From Larix kaempferi (lineage: Eukaryota; Streptophyta; Pinopsida; Pinales; Pinaceae), in assembly GCA_027924585.1 (NCBI GenBank), contig BSBM01000870.1, forward strand, positions 2,232,001-2,296,000: 64,000 nt of DNA, read 5' to 3'. The number at the start of each line of letters is the position of its first letter. The first letter of the stretch is position 1. The position numbers were made by a program, and so were the translations under genes. This document shows, one piece after another, positions 19,115 to 29,640 of this stretch. The notes beneath the pieces were generated by a model. The model was not told where the DNA came from, ran no database searches, and was given only the letters and a program-made list of their open reading frames with translations.

Positions 19115-19755
19115 TTAGAAGTCTGGGCACTGGTCCTTATGGTGTCCCTCTATCCTACACCTAGTACACCAGATCTCTTCACGAGGCTCTTTCCCTCTCT
19201 TCATGTCTTGCAGTTGGATCGTCAAGTTTTCTAGCTGTGCTTGTATTTGATCCATACCCAACCCCGTTTCACCAATTGGTGAAGCCTCCAGCTTCATTGC
19301 AATCTCCAATGCTTCCACCTGGGTCGCAACCTTCTGTTGCATTAGTGGTTTGCGGATGTGTGGTACCAGTCTTGCGATGAACCACTCCTTGTGCTGCATA
19401 TCATTTATTCATAAACTCACCTTTGCTATCAACGTCTTGTATCGCTGATCGAATTCCCATACTAGCTCATTTGGGTATTGCTTGATTTCTTTGAGCTCGG
19501 TGACATAGTGCGATTCCGACTTTGGCTTCCTGAATTCATCGATCATTCCTGCTTTGATCTGCGCCAATAACTTGGCTGGTGTTCTCATCAGAACCCTCGT
19601 AAAATTCATAAGCCAATCCAGCGCGCGCCCCTAAGGGTCGTCGCTAGCTGTCCATGTTTAATAGCTTAATCCTGGACCTGCTTCGCACAGAAACCAAAAC
19701 TGCTCGGGATCCTCGGTCCTGTTGCCCTGGAAAGTGGGACTTTTTGTGTCATCTA
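19115..19755 (-). pseudogene. Gag capsid and nucleocapsid of the minus-strand gypsy element
   Basis: Reading down the minus strand: EDPEQFWFLCEA (about 19710), ALDWLMNF (about 19615), then LLAQIKAGMIDEFRKPKSE and ELKEIKQYPNELVWEFDQRY, which are standard retrotransposon gag motifs. A second frame follows with EALEIAMKLEASP, a coiled part and a zinc-knuckle-like CTRCRIEGHHKDQC. Stops and at least two shifts break the frame. Confidence 0.8.
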
Positions 19756-20830
19756 CCATTCTAACGTTCCTACTGCTATTTTTTACTGATGCACTACTTT
19801 TACCGCTGCACATAGGGAAACTTTGCGAATAGATTGGGTTTCTTCCTGTAAAATTTCGGGTAGTGCACGGGGTTGCATGAATGTTGTAAGTTACGATCCA
19901 TCCCTCTTTTTCTTCTGGGGTAGCTTGGTCACTGTCTTCATCACAATAGGGTCACTTTATCCCTTGTGGTCCTATTTCACAGTCTTCTGTTCCAGTCCTC
20001 TCAGGAGACTCTCTCTTAGTCCTCATTTTCTTCTCAGGATGCTGGAATATCACCCCACTCCTCAAGGTACCACACTCTTTGTCAGCTTCCCATAAAAACT
20101 TGTCGTCGCTCATGTCCATCTACCTCGCATATTTCTATCGGATCCACATTCACATGACACCTACAACCTCCTCACATTGATCTTTCTACTCGTTGGAAGT
20201 CATCCTCAAAATGCCCTTCTTGAAAACGAGCATCTTAATCCATAGTTTTAGCAGCAGCAAGAACCTTCCCCTTGGTCCCCTGAAAAAGTTCCTCTTTGTG
20301 TACCTATACGACTTGATTGTGTGCACTGCGAACTCATTAATATATCCCTCTAGGATACTATCCACCCAGAAATCGACAGCCCTTGATACTATGTTGTCGA
20401 CACATTATTTGAAAGCAAGCTTAGGAGGCGCTCTCTTTTAGAAAGGTTATCACCACTTAAAGGGTATAGTCTATTGTAGCCTACTTATGTGAAGGGTGAT
20501 TAAATACTTAACCTTCGACCTTTGATCTGTCTGGATTTAAATTATCTGTTGAAGCAGTTTCGGTGTCCAATTTTCAGGCTTAGTCTTTTGGAAATGGTGC
20601 TTATGAAACGTTAGGTACGCTAACCACTCCTGTAGCAGTATTGGGAATTCACAGAAAAATATTACGTGGATGTCTGAATAAATGTACCTCTATATCCAAC
20701 TGCTTACCGTCTGTCTAGGGTTTTGCTTCTCTCCTTCTGTGAATTCTTCTATCTTTTTGTCAAACCACTCCTGAATCTCCAGTTTCATCGGGTGCCACAA
20801 CATATCCTCTTCTTTTCCTCTTCAAGGTCC
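19756..20830 (-). other. Leader of the minus-strand gypsy element
   Basis: Non-coding or decayed sequence lies between the gag start and the primer site. Plus-strand frames at 19823-20095 and 20193-20441 have no recognisable domains. From 20713 on, the sequence is repeated at 22216. Confidence 0.55.
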
Positions 20831-20844
20831 CAGCAACGGAACCA
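20831..20844 (-). promoter_or_regulatory. Primer binding site of the minus-strand gypsy element
   Basis: On the minus strand TGGTTCCGTTGCTG lies 2 bases inside the LTR end at 20847. The same site is repeated in the second copy just left of 22350 (TGGTTCCGTTGTCG). I do not assign the tRNA. Confidence 0.65.
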
Positions 20845-20846
20845 TT

Positions 20847-21486
20847 TGTTGACACAACGTCTATCGACAGGGGTTCACTTTGCACTGTCGCCAACAAACA
20901 CCAACCTAAACTCCCTTATGCACCGGCCCAAAAAGGTGTTAACCTTTCTAGCAACACTCGCAGAGTGAGTGAAATCTCACCCGAGATGCACAAGGGGGCT
21001 GCAGGAACCAAGTTTTCGTAGTGGAGTTGAGGACATGCATCAAACACACTTTGCAATCGTAGAAACCAAAGATTATGTCATTCGCACTATACTAACATTT
21101 CATTATTCGCAGATTCATCAACCGTAGCATCAACACATAATAGACATTTGCATGAACATGATTTGATTACCCATTAGCATAAAAAACGATTACTAAACCC
21201 ACAGAGCATTACACATTTCAACATACATTCACATTCATTATTCAACAAAAATAAAGACAAATATGGAACCATAATTTAACAACCTCATGCATTCATTAAA
21301 ACCTACGGAATGACCTTCGCAGAAACAGTCAATACATCATATTGCGCATACAAAACAGATCAAAACTCACAAAGTCGATCGCTCTATGCATTATTCGATT
21401 CTTAGATGCCCTTAGGCTTATAATCATACTTCTATTTATACCAAACTAAGTGGTTACAAAATGGTCCACATGACCCTTATCTAACA
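20847..21486 (-). repeat. 5' LTR of the minus-strand gypsy element (copy A)
   Basis: It starts TGTTGACACAACG beside the primer site. The likely outer end is CTTATCTAACA, after which element 2 coding similarity begins. Length is about 640 bp. It contains no gene. The duplicate is at 22350-22989. Confidence 0.72.
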
Positions 21487-21569
21487 AACTATCTACTTCC
21501 GCGCTTCCGCGTTCTCCGTGAATGACCCTTTCTTCCGCGGATTCTTCCTTTCGCAGCTGTCGGATTCCA

Positions 21570-22024
21570 CACTTCCTGCGGACTAATCCCATGCCAATAA
21601 TCTTGCTCCACCACTCTATGTCGGTTTCACTGATGACGCAAGTCACTAGTCTCCAAACCTCGCCTCCGCAGCTTAGGTATTATATTCCCCCTCACACAAG
21701 TTGATCCACCTCGATGGAGTGTGTATCGGTGCTGCCACCAATAACCAAGCTGAGTACGATGTCGTGATTGGTCTCCCGACCGCTGCTATCCAATGGGGCA
21801 TAATTCACCTTCGTGTGTTTCTGGACTCCCAACTCCTTGTCACCCAACTCAATAATTTTTATCAGGTACGGGATCCTTGCCTTTTTAGAAAGTTCCTGCG
21901 CACAAAACAACTGATTAGGCAATTTGAGTTCAGTACATTCATCCATGTCCCACGAAATCAGAATAGTGTTGCAGACCAAATGGCTAATAATGTTCTAGAA
22001 TGGCATATCAATCCCAACATGTAG
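21570..22024 (+). pseudogene. aRNH of element 2, copy A
   Basis: The + strand reads YVGFTDDASH, stop, SPNLASAA, stop, VLYSPSH, then an open stretch with NNQAEYDV, VFLDSQLLV, LRTKQLIRQFEF and NSVADQMANN. These are the same residues as in element 1, with all four acidic positions (D, E, D, D) still readable. Two stops in the first third make it a pseudogene. Upstream bases (21510-21620) align with the pre-RT stub junction of element 1. Confidence 0.85.
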
Positions 22025-22349
22025 GAAGTAAACCATAAGCATGCATCATAACATCATCCACATGCATATATACATCATATAGGCATACATCATCATAAAA
22101 AACAAAAAGAGGATCATCACCACAATAAACTGCATCCATATGCATATATTGTCATAGTGTTCTGGTCATAACATATACATTAATACATTGAGGAGCCCCA
22201 ACAACATCCTCATTTGTCTAGGTTTTTGCTTCTCTCCTTCTACGAATTCTTCTATCTTTTTGTCAAACCACTCTTGAATCTCCAGTTTCGTCGGGTGCCA
22301 CATCATATCCTCTTCTTTTCCTCTTCAAGGTCCCGACAACGGAACCATT

Positions 22350-22989
22350 TGTTGACATAGCATCTATCGATAGGGGTTCACTTCGAACTGTCGCCAACAA
22401 ACACCAACCCAAACTCCCTTATGCACTGGCCCAAAAAAGTGTTAACCTTTCCAGCAACACTTGCAGAGTGAGTGAAGTCTCACCCGAGATGCATAAGGGG
22501 GCTGCAGGAACCAAGTTTCCGTAGTGGAGTTGAGGACATGCATCAAACACACTTTGCAACCGTAGAAACCAGAGATTATGTCATTCACACTATACTAACA
22601 TTTCATTATTCGCAGATTCATCAACCGTAGCATCAACACATAATAGACATTTGCATGAACATGATTTGATTACCCATTAGCATAAACAATGATTACTAAA
22701 CCCACAGAGCATTACACATTCCAACATACATTCACATTCATTATTCAACAAAAATAAAGACAAATATGGAACCGTAATTGAACATCCTCATGCATTCATT
22801 AAAACCTGCGGAATGACCTTCACAGAAACAGTCAATACATCATATTGCGGATACAAAACAAATCAAAACTCACAAAGCCGATCGCTCTATTCATCATTCA
22901 ATTCTTAGATGCCCTTAGGATTACAATCATACTTCTATTTATACCAAACTAAGTGGTTACAAAATGGTCCACATGACCCTTATCTAACA
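22350..22989 (-). repeat. Duplicated gypsy LTR (copy B)
   Basis: Same limits as 20847-21486 shifted by 1503 bp, starting TGTTGACATAGCA and ending TATCTAACA. It arose by the tandem duplication, not by transposition, because flanking DNA on both sides is copied with it. Confidence 0.72.
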
Positions 22990-23074
22990 AACTATCTACT
23001 TCTGCGCTTCCGTGTTCTCCGCGAATGACCCTTTCTTCCATGGATTCTTCCTTTCGTAGCTGTCAGATTCCGCA

Positions 23075-23527
23075 CTTCCCGTGGACTAATCCCATGCCAA
23101 CAATCCTGCTCCACCACTCTATGTCGGTTTCACCGACGATGCAAGTCACTAGTCTCCAAACCTCGCCTCTGCAGCTTGGGTATTGTATTCCCCCTCACAT
23201 GAGTTGATCCACCTCGATCGAGTGTGTATCGGTGTTGCCACCAATAACCAGGCTGAGTACGATGTCGTGACCAGTCTCCTGACCGCTGCTCTCCAATGGG
23301 GCATAATTCACCTTCGTGTGTTTCTGGACTCCCAACTCCTTGTCTCCCAACTCAATAATTTTTACCAGGTACAGGATCCTTGCATTTTTAGAAAGTTCCT
23401 GCACACAAAACAACTGATTAGACAATTTGAGTTCAGTACATTCATCCATGTCCCACGAACTCAGAATAGTGTTGCAGACCAAATGGCTAATAATGTTCTA
23501 GAATGGCATATCAATCACAACATGTAG
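23075..23527 (+). pseudogene. aRNH of element 2, copy B
   Basis: A tandem-duplication copy of 21570-22024. The longest open part (23183-23527) covers SPSHELIHLD, NNQAEYDVV, VFLDSQLLVS and NSVADQMANN. The stop that interrupts copy A near 21677 is absent here (GCTTGGG for GCTTAGG), so the copies have diverged slightly. The four acidic positions are kept. Upstream, a stop remains near the first aspartate. Confidence 0.82.
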
Positions 23528-23790
23528 GAAGTAAATCATAAGCATGCATCATAACATCATCCACATGCATATATACATCATATAGGCATACATCATCATA
23601 AAAAACAAAAAGAGGATCATCACCACAATAAACTGCATCCACATGCATATATTGTCATAGTGTTCTGTCATAACATATACATCAATACATTGAGGAGCCC
23701 CAACAACATCTTCGTCATAAAAATAATCGTCGAGTACAAAAATTCCTCATGCTCATCGCATTAGGGGAGTAGTTCCATCAAACTGCCTAG
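23528..23790. other. Spacer between aRNH and the PMD gene of element 2
   Basis: CAT/ATA-rich low-complexity sequence (CATCATAACATCATCCACATGCATATATACATC) is shared with 22025-22200 by the duplication. It corresponds to the repeat-rich convergent spacer 8021-8355 of element 1. Confidence 0.65.
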
Positions 23791-23861
23791 TCAATCTGAG
23801 TCATTCCCGTTGTCGTCGTCATCCTCCTCCTCGTCCTCCTCCTCTTTCTCTTCCTCCTCCT

Positions 23862-23940
23862 CCTCATCTGACTTAGTCTCCTCCTCCTCATCTGACTTAG
23901 TCTCCTCCTCCTCATCTGACTTAGTCTCCTCCTCCTTGTT
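23862..23940 (-). repeat. 24-bp coding repeat (three units) in the element 2 PMD tail
   Basis: Three direct copies of CTCCTCATCTGACTTAGTCT with short C-rich links encode the repeated KSDEEEET peptide on the minus strand. Confidence 0.88.
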
Positions 23941-24236
23941 ATCATAGGGGGCATCACCTCGTGCCATGGCCCTCACTGCCTCGGTTGCCATCGTGATCCG
24001 TCGCATCACTGGCCTCCACTCCCATGGAGCATCGTAGTAAATATCGATCAGGTCCTGATCCAGATGTTGCCAACCATCATCGATCACCCCATCTAGTAGG
24101 TGGTCAATCCCTATACGTAGCATCTCCAACATCGTTGAATCACTTCACTATCGACAGTGTCCATGTGCGAGAGAGTACACTCCCTCCACTCGACTTCTCC
24201 ATGCCTCGTACCCTGCTGGCAGCCGCGACCCCACAT

Positions 24237-24344
24237 CTGCACACAAAAACACATCATCAGTCTCAGTACCATGACAATCCTCTAGCAATCACATATGCTA
24301 TTGAGTAGATACAATATGATACTGTAAAGTGAGTAGATACATAC
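24237..24344 (-). other. Second intron (108 nt) of the element 2 PMD gene
   Basis: On the minus strand GATG/GTATGT opens and TTTGTGTGCAG/ATGTGG closes it, with a pyrimidine-rich 3' end. It lies after the W-G-x-D-G codons, exactly as in element 1 (7478-7571). The intron bodies are hardly alike, while the flanking codons are. Confidence 0.8.
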
Positions 24345-25200
24345 CATCTGGTCCCCATGCCTTTCCAGGAGGTCGTGGGAGCTCTGCATCTCCCCTATAG
24401 TCCATCCCTACATAAGGGAAGTCCTCGATCACCACTGGCAACTACAACCCTTGCATGAACAACTCTCGAGTAAAGAGCGACCCACCAGTGCCCCACCAGC
24501 GCGAGTCATCATCTAGCCCCAGCGCCGCATCCGTGGCTCAGTCGGTCCACCATCACGCACTGGCCTGTGAGGTCTCAGCGTCGACACTCACTCAAAGAAG
24601 AATGAGCATGAGAATGAAAGGAAACAAAAATCCCTTCTTGTGCGGCTGACCTTGTTTAGCTCTTGCCGAACAGCAGTCAGGTACATCTGCCCCCACCCGA
24701 ATTAGGTACCTACTAACGCCTTCTCAAACAGTATCATCTATCCTCGAGAAATCCTGTGTGGTGCCTTCGACCCCAGTATCCGCACTACCAGTGCCGCTAT
24801 AGCCCGAGTCTCCATACTCTTGATGTCGCAGATCAGTATAGCATTGTCATGCACATATGATGTGGCATAACAATGGAACTCCAGCATGTCCTCCATCAAC
24901 ACATCACTGGAATTCCTTGGCTGGGTGTTTGAAATCATACCCAACTGTGGGATCCCCGTTAGAAAATACACATCTGTGAGCGATATCTCTAATTTCCCCC
25001 CCTGTATCACGAATGCCCCCACATCGGCATCCCAAAACTCAACCAATTTGCTCAACAACAACTTTGCTGAAGGCATTGAGGGCACCTTGGTGAACTTCAA
25101 CAAACCACATCGTGCTAGTGTATCCAGGACATCATAATCATCCATGATATCATCCAGCAACCTCCCAAGCTCTTGTTCTCACCAACTGACCCTCGAAATC

Positions 25201-25591
25201 CTGTCCACCAGAAAAAAAAAACACCCATTAATGATATGTAAAGAAACATCGGTCTCCTTCAGGTTGTCATACCTAGACTGAGGAAAAAAGGTGTTCTCCA
25301 AAGCGCGCATTCCCCCTCCCAAGTGAACCTTGGAGCGCGCTTTTCTCCTTGAAAAGCACGTCTGTGGGTCCCATAGTCGCATGCTTTTCCCAGGAAAAGC
25401 CACACTTCAGAGCACGGATGTGAGGCCCATATTCACACCCCGACCGCATGGTTGTCTTGCCCAGAGCTGCACCCTAAGCACGTTATTTCTCTCGAAAAGC
25501 GTGCTCCAGTGTTGTGGTGCCCTAGCCTTGCTTGACACGACTCCCTGGTGGACCAAATCCAAATCAAAATGCATCAAAAACATTAAATTAC
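25201..25591 (-). other. Leader intron of the element 2 PMD gene, with hairpins
   Basis: The donor is CTTGTAG/GTAATT (25591), and the acceptor is a T10 tract with GGACAG (25201). It contains short inverted repeats built on GCTTTTC/GAAAAGC: 25339-25357 (7-bp arms) and 25383-25400 (8-bp arms, 2-base loop). The hairpin sequence differs from that in element 1, but the place is the same. Confidence 0.7.
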
Positions 25592-25716
25592 CTACAAGCC
25601 ACAGAATTGGATTCCACTAGATAGATTGAGAGAAATCAGAATTTCCTCTTCTGGGCCCCTCCACACTCCTCCCAATTTGCATAGTGAAAATGACAAGTGG
25701 AGGTGGGATCATTTGC

Positions 25717-25724
25717 TATTTATA
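25717..25724 (-). promoter_or_regulatory. TATA box of the element 2 PMD gene
   Basis: TATAAATA on the minus strand, with ACCATTCCGG-type flanking sequence as in element 1. It lies about 125 bp before the leader donor. Confidence 0.72.
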
Positions 25725-27934
25725 GCTATTTTGCCCTAATTTTTGCTTCGACCATTCCGGGGTAATATGACCTCCGTTTTCTGCACCATTTGCACCGTCG
25801 GATCCAAAATTCTGTGCTTGTGATGATGCTTGAAACCATTTCTCGCTCTCACTAAAAAAATGGGCATTTTTCCATGCTCCTTGCTACCTCAATTTGCGTG
25901 CCACACATGTTGCAGTCGTTTTTTCCCAATTTTGACCATTTTGTCTATCGCGACCTATTCATGAGTCCTCCGCTTCTTCCATACTACAGTTATTTTGTTA
26001 TTTTTCCATCATTAATCTACCCGCAAGGAGGCCCCATTAATGTCCCCCCCAAATCTTCTTTCTTGGTTCCCATGTTTGTCCCTTGAATGAACACTTCCTC
26101 CTTGCTTGGCTGTCACATCTGTTCGGTATAATTTTATCCTTCGGGCCGAGCAGCTCCTTTATGAAAAATGAATTTAGGGAGTTTATGTTAAGCTCTTTTT
26201 TGACTCCTTAAAGAATGAAAAGATCACTGAGCAATATTGCTTCCTTTCATGTTCGCTAAAAGTATCTAAAAGGGCGTGTATCTAGTATAAGTTTAACCCT
26301 TTTTCAGACCTGGTAAACTAATTACGAAAAAGGAATACTTTAGTCACACCGGTAGAAGAGTTCTCCATTACATACTTTTATGCTTTTTCGGGCCTTGGGG
26401 ACTAACATACGAAAAAGAACCCCCTTGGAGTCTTCTTATTGATTCCAGACTCTCTAAAATTGAAAGCAACCACAAGCATTCACCCTCTTGGGCTTGTATA
26501 AATCCACATGACGGTACCTTTCCACCATTTCAGAGTCTTCTTATCGCTTTCAGACTCCTTAAAATTGAAAGCACCCATGAGCATGCACTTTCCTGGGCTC
26601 GTACAAATCCACATGACAGTACCATTTAGAGCACACTTTTATACCTTCTTCGAGCTCCTTAAAACATGAAGAAGGCCCAAAAGGTGCCTCTCGGCGCCAC
26701 AAAAGATCACATCTAGTCCCACCATTATGACAACATCCCCAGAATGGTCTCCTTTGTTTAGAGCATTCTGTGATGTGTCACCCTTGGAAGTTTCCTGATA
26801 TCACTCATTAGTTCCACTCCTAAGTCTACCCCAATGCAATCACAATCCCTGGTCCCTTAAGCTATGATCCCCTTTCCTGAGGTCAGTTTCATATGCTTCT
26901 AGGTCAACCCTGTCGTCATACTTTGAATAAAGGAAGTTTGATTCCCATCACTCCCCGACCCCTGTATCCCCCCCACACAGTGTTTCAGTTACACATCTAG
27001 TACTATCACCTTTTGGTTGTACACCTCGCGCTTCTATCAAAGAAATATCATTGCCTTGATAGTTGCAAGTCTCCCTTTGTTGACGCCAACACATCTATTC
27101 TAGAGGATAGGCCCAGAGGTCCCAGTATCTTGGACTCATCTCCACCAGTAGTGAGTTCCTACGAACCATTTGAAAGGAGTCCTTAGTGCTTCTTAGAGTG
27201 GTTGTTTCTCACGTGCTCGACTTCAACGCCATCCTCGCACCGTTGAGATTCGTACAGGGTATTGGTCCCTTCAGTTATTGGTCGAAGACCCCAGATGTCC
27301 CTTGACTCTAGCATATTGGTGAGTATATTTGGAACCCCCAGTTGTATGTTCCCATAGATATCCAGGTTGCATTGGCGACTGTATTTGAAATCCCTCCAGC
27401 TATGTGCTTCCTAGAGTATCCAGTTCAGATGAAATTCAATGTAGCTTTGAGATCCTGACTCTCAGTTGTTGAGTCCATATAGTTGTTGGACACCTTCAGA
27501 TCCAACAAAGCATCAGTTGTTGTGGTGCCGCATTCAATATGGATGCCATTGTTCCCATATACCAGTTCTTCATATCAGTCATGGTTGGACCATGAGTATG
27601 TCCCATATTTGTGTCCCCTCTGGACCATTATGATGTACACAACAATTCTCTATGTATTGTTCAGGTCCCCTTTTAGGCCTCATTATTATTTGTATATCTT
27701 GATACGAGCATGGGTATGCCCGCCTCATCCATATATTTGAGATTATTCCTCATTCATTATTGAGGTAATGTATTTTCAGTTTTAGCCTTTGCATTTCATA
27801 TGGATCACATGTTCCGGTCTCTAACTAGTTTCTTCTCTTCACCATCATAATGCTCACACCCCTAGAAAAAGTCTGACCTTATGATGTCTATCGATTATAT
27901 GATGAGTTCCTTCCTTCACACATCAGGGGGCAAT
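25725..27934 (+). other. Element 2 3' non-coding region
   Basis: No gene is supported. One copy of the GAGCGAGAAATG unit lies near 25835-25910. The TTTTTCG...CGAAAAAG modules lie near 26150-26640, and the block complementary to 4158-4335 lies near 27045-27230. Beyond it is GT/CA-mixed unique sequence up to the purine run CAGGGGGCAATC (27923-27934), a likely polypurine tract. Confidence 0.65.
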
Positions 27935-28715
27935 CAGTTAACACCCAAAAATTGTTCACTAGCTCATCTCCCTAGTCACATAACCTATTTGTCCACTTTT
28001 CCTACATTTTTGGCCTCCAAAACCCTAAATTGGTAACCAAATGGGAAAAAAAAATTATTCCCCTCAAAAAATTACTAAATTCCTTCAAAAAAGGTTGAAA
28101 ACCCACTAAAGGGTCTAAAAATCCCCAAAAAGAAAAGAAAAAGGGGAAAAAAGTCAAAGTAAAATAAAAAGAGGGAAAATATAAAATACCACTAGCTAAT
28201 ACTATTGGTTGCCAAAAACCATGGGCCAACACTCTACCACCCAAAATTTCTATAAAAAGGTGATGGAGGACTCCCATTTCATCAATGATCCCTCTTCATA
28301 CCCTTATGCTGCCAAATTTCCTACAACACTCTAGCCTACCGTTTTGAGATTTTGTGCCCACCTGGTTGAATCTTGGCCATCAATTGAGCATTTGGAGAAG
28401 AGCAAGGAACTCAGGAGACCCGACATGCTACTCTTCGTACTGTTGCAAGGGCCCCCATCACCTTGTCTTTGGAGGTAACCATTTTTGTAAACCCTAGTTT
28501 GCAATAAAATACAAAAAATATTTCATGGGTTCTGATCTATTAGTTCTTTTTACTGTAGTAGTTTGTTAGAATTACTTTCTATTGTTATTTGCACTCATAC
28601 ATATCAGCTTTCATTTTTCTGATTTTTTATCCATATTTGAATCTACTACTAAGGGTTTCATAACCCTTAGTAGGTGCTCATTTGCACAGGATGGTGTGAA
28701 AACACTATCTAAAGT
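27935..28715 (+). repeat. Element 2 3' LTR
   Basis: It starts AGTTAACACCC (expected TGTTAACACC). Its first 80 bp (TTCACTAGCTCA, TTGTCCACTTTT) match the reverse complement of 3880-3962. The end region (CTTAGTAGGTGCTCATTTGCAC, near 28665-28690) matches the element 1 LTR end, fixing the limit near 28715. Much more diverged than the element 1 pair. Confidence 0.72.
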
Positions 28716-28732
28716 CACGATACCACTCCTGT

Positions 28733-29640
28733 AGGCCATTAAAGAGATTCCAATCTATAACGATTTCATCAACGAAACATGTAAAAAGAGGCTAGGAAGG
28801 AAGAGAAAAGACCCTGCCAATATCAATGTAGTAGGCCAACTAGCAGAATTAATGTTATGGAATATTCTAAATCCAAACTATGTACACATTGGAGGAAACT
28901 TGATTCAAAAATCTCATCAATTTAAGTGCATCAATAAATGTGATGACCAAAGATACCATGATGAAACTAAACATTCAGGACCTCCTAAGGCACACCACCA
29001 TAGTCCTACAATTAGCATATACTTCTACATTCCCCCCCTAGGGTATGGTAGAATACATCATGGTTTCCATAGATTCATTGTAGTAGCCTACGAACTTCAT
29101 TGTCCTGCAAACAAAAGCTAAAATCAATGGATATCCCTTGATACTTGGAAGGAATTGGCTTGCAATAGTTGATGCACACATTAGCTGTAGACAAGGGGAT
29201 ATGACCATTGCAAGTGTCCCATAAAAGAATATCTTGAACCTCTATACGCCATTAAGGCCTTATCTAGACATTGGTTAACCTCTTTGGGAAGTAGGAGAAT
29301 ATGATTTTGATCAACCTATCCATCATGTAGACCATAGATACTACTTTAACGCTCAAACAACCACATGAAGACATAGTCATTTTCAATTTCTTACAGAACC
29401 TTTACAACAACCCCATTCTTCTAGGATATCATCTCACACTTCAGGAATTGGAAATTATATGGCTAGAGGAACCAATGTGGTAGAATATTTACAATCTAGA
29501 ATAAATAAAAAGTACCACTACAATAATAGAAGTTACTCCTGCCAAATAAATTAAAATCAACAACTATCTACTTCCAAAACAAGAGGAAAAGTTGATCCAC
29601 CTCCTTACGAAGTATCAATCATCTTTTTCATGGGACTATT
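28733..29640 (+). pseudogene. Plus-strand gypsy element: protease remnant
   Basis: In shifting frames: AIKEIPIYNDFINETCKKR and KRKDPANINVVGQL (the helix before the protease), EDMVSID-like FIVLQTKAKINGYPLILGRNW, and AHISCRQGDMTIAS (the protease C-terminal core of Athila/Tat-type elements). The catalytic D-x-G box is not readable. The gag part to the left was displaced by element 2. Confidence 0.7.

Larger units (their letters stand above)
20713..23712. repeat. 1.5-kb tandem duplication joining gypsy LTR and element 2 RNase H
   Basis: Copy A (20713-22215) and copy B (22216-23712) are about 95% alike by eye with an offset of 1503 bp. Each contains the gypsy primer site, a gypsy LTR (20847-21486 and 22350-22989) and the aRNH segment of element 2. 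It must postdate the gypsy insertion into element 2. Confidence 0.9.
23791..25700 (-). pseudogene. Antisense PMD gene of element 2
   Basis: Homologous exon by exon to the element 1 gene. Exon 1 is non-coding (about 25690-25592), the intron is 25591-25201, and exon 2 (25200-24345) has LLKFTKVPSMP, the PMD signature LEISLTDVYFLTGIP, STLRPHRPVRDG and LPVVIEDFPYVGMDYRG. An intron at 24344-24237 separates it from exon 3 (24236-23791), which has DDGWQHLDQDLIDIYYDAPW and then a strongly acidic tail built of three KSDEEEET units. Stops (for example near 24600 and 24740) and a shift near 24530 break the frame. The acidic tail differs from the basic tail in element 1, so the C-terminus evolves fast. 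Confidence 0.8.
21487..28715 (+). mobile_element. Tat-PMD element 2 (3' part): aRNH, antisense PMD gene, 3' LTR
   Basis: This is a second, older member of the family of element 1, on the opposite strand. In + orientation: aRNH (duplicated), spacer, convergent PMD gene on the minus strand (23791-25700), conserved non-coding modules, and a 3' LTR (about 27935-28715). The 5' LTR, gag and protease are not visible; they would lie beyond the inserted gypsy and copia elements to the left. It sits in the gag/protease region of the plus-strand gypsy element starting at 28733. Confidence 0.8.

Noticed and set aside
18527-19234. Plus-strand frames of 62-131 residues, leucine-rich and membrane-like
   Set aside because: They mirror the Q/Y/G-rich gag-protease linker and gag on the minus strand; the hydrophobicity is a codon-shadow effect.
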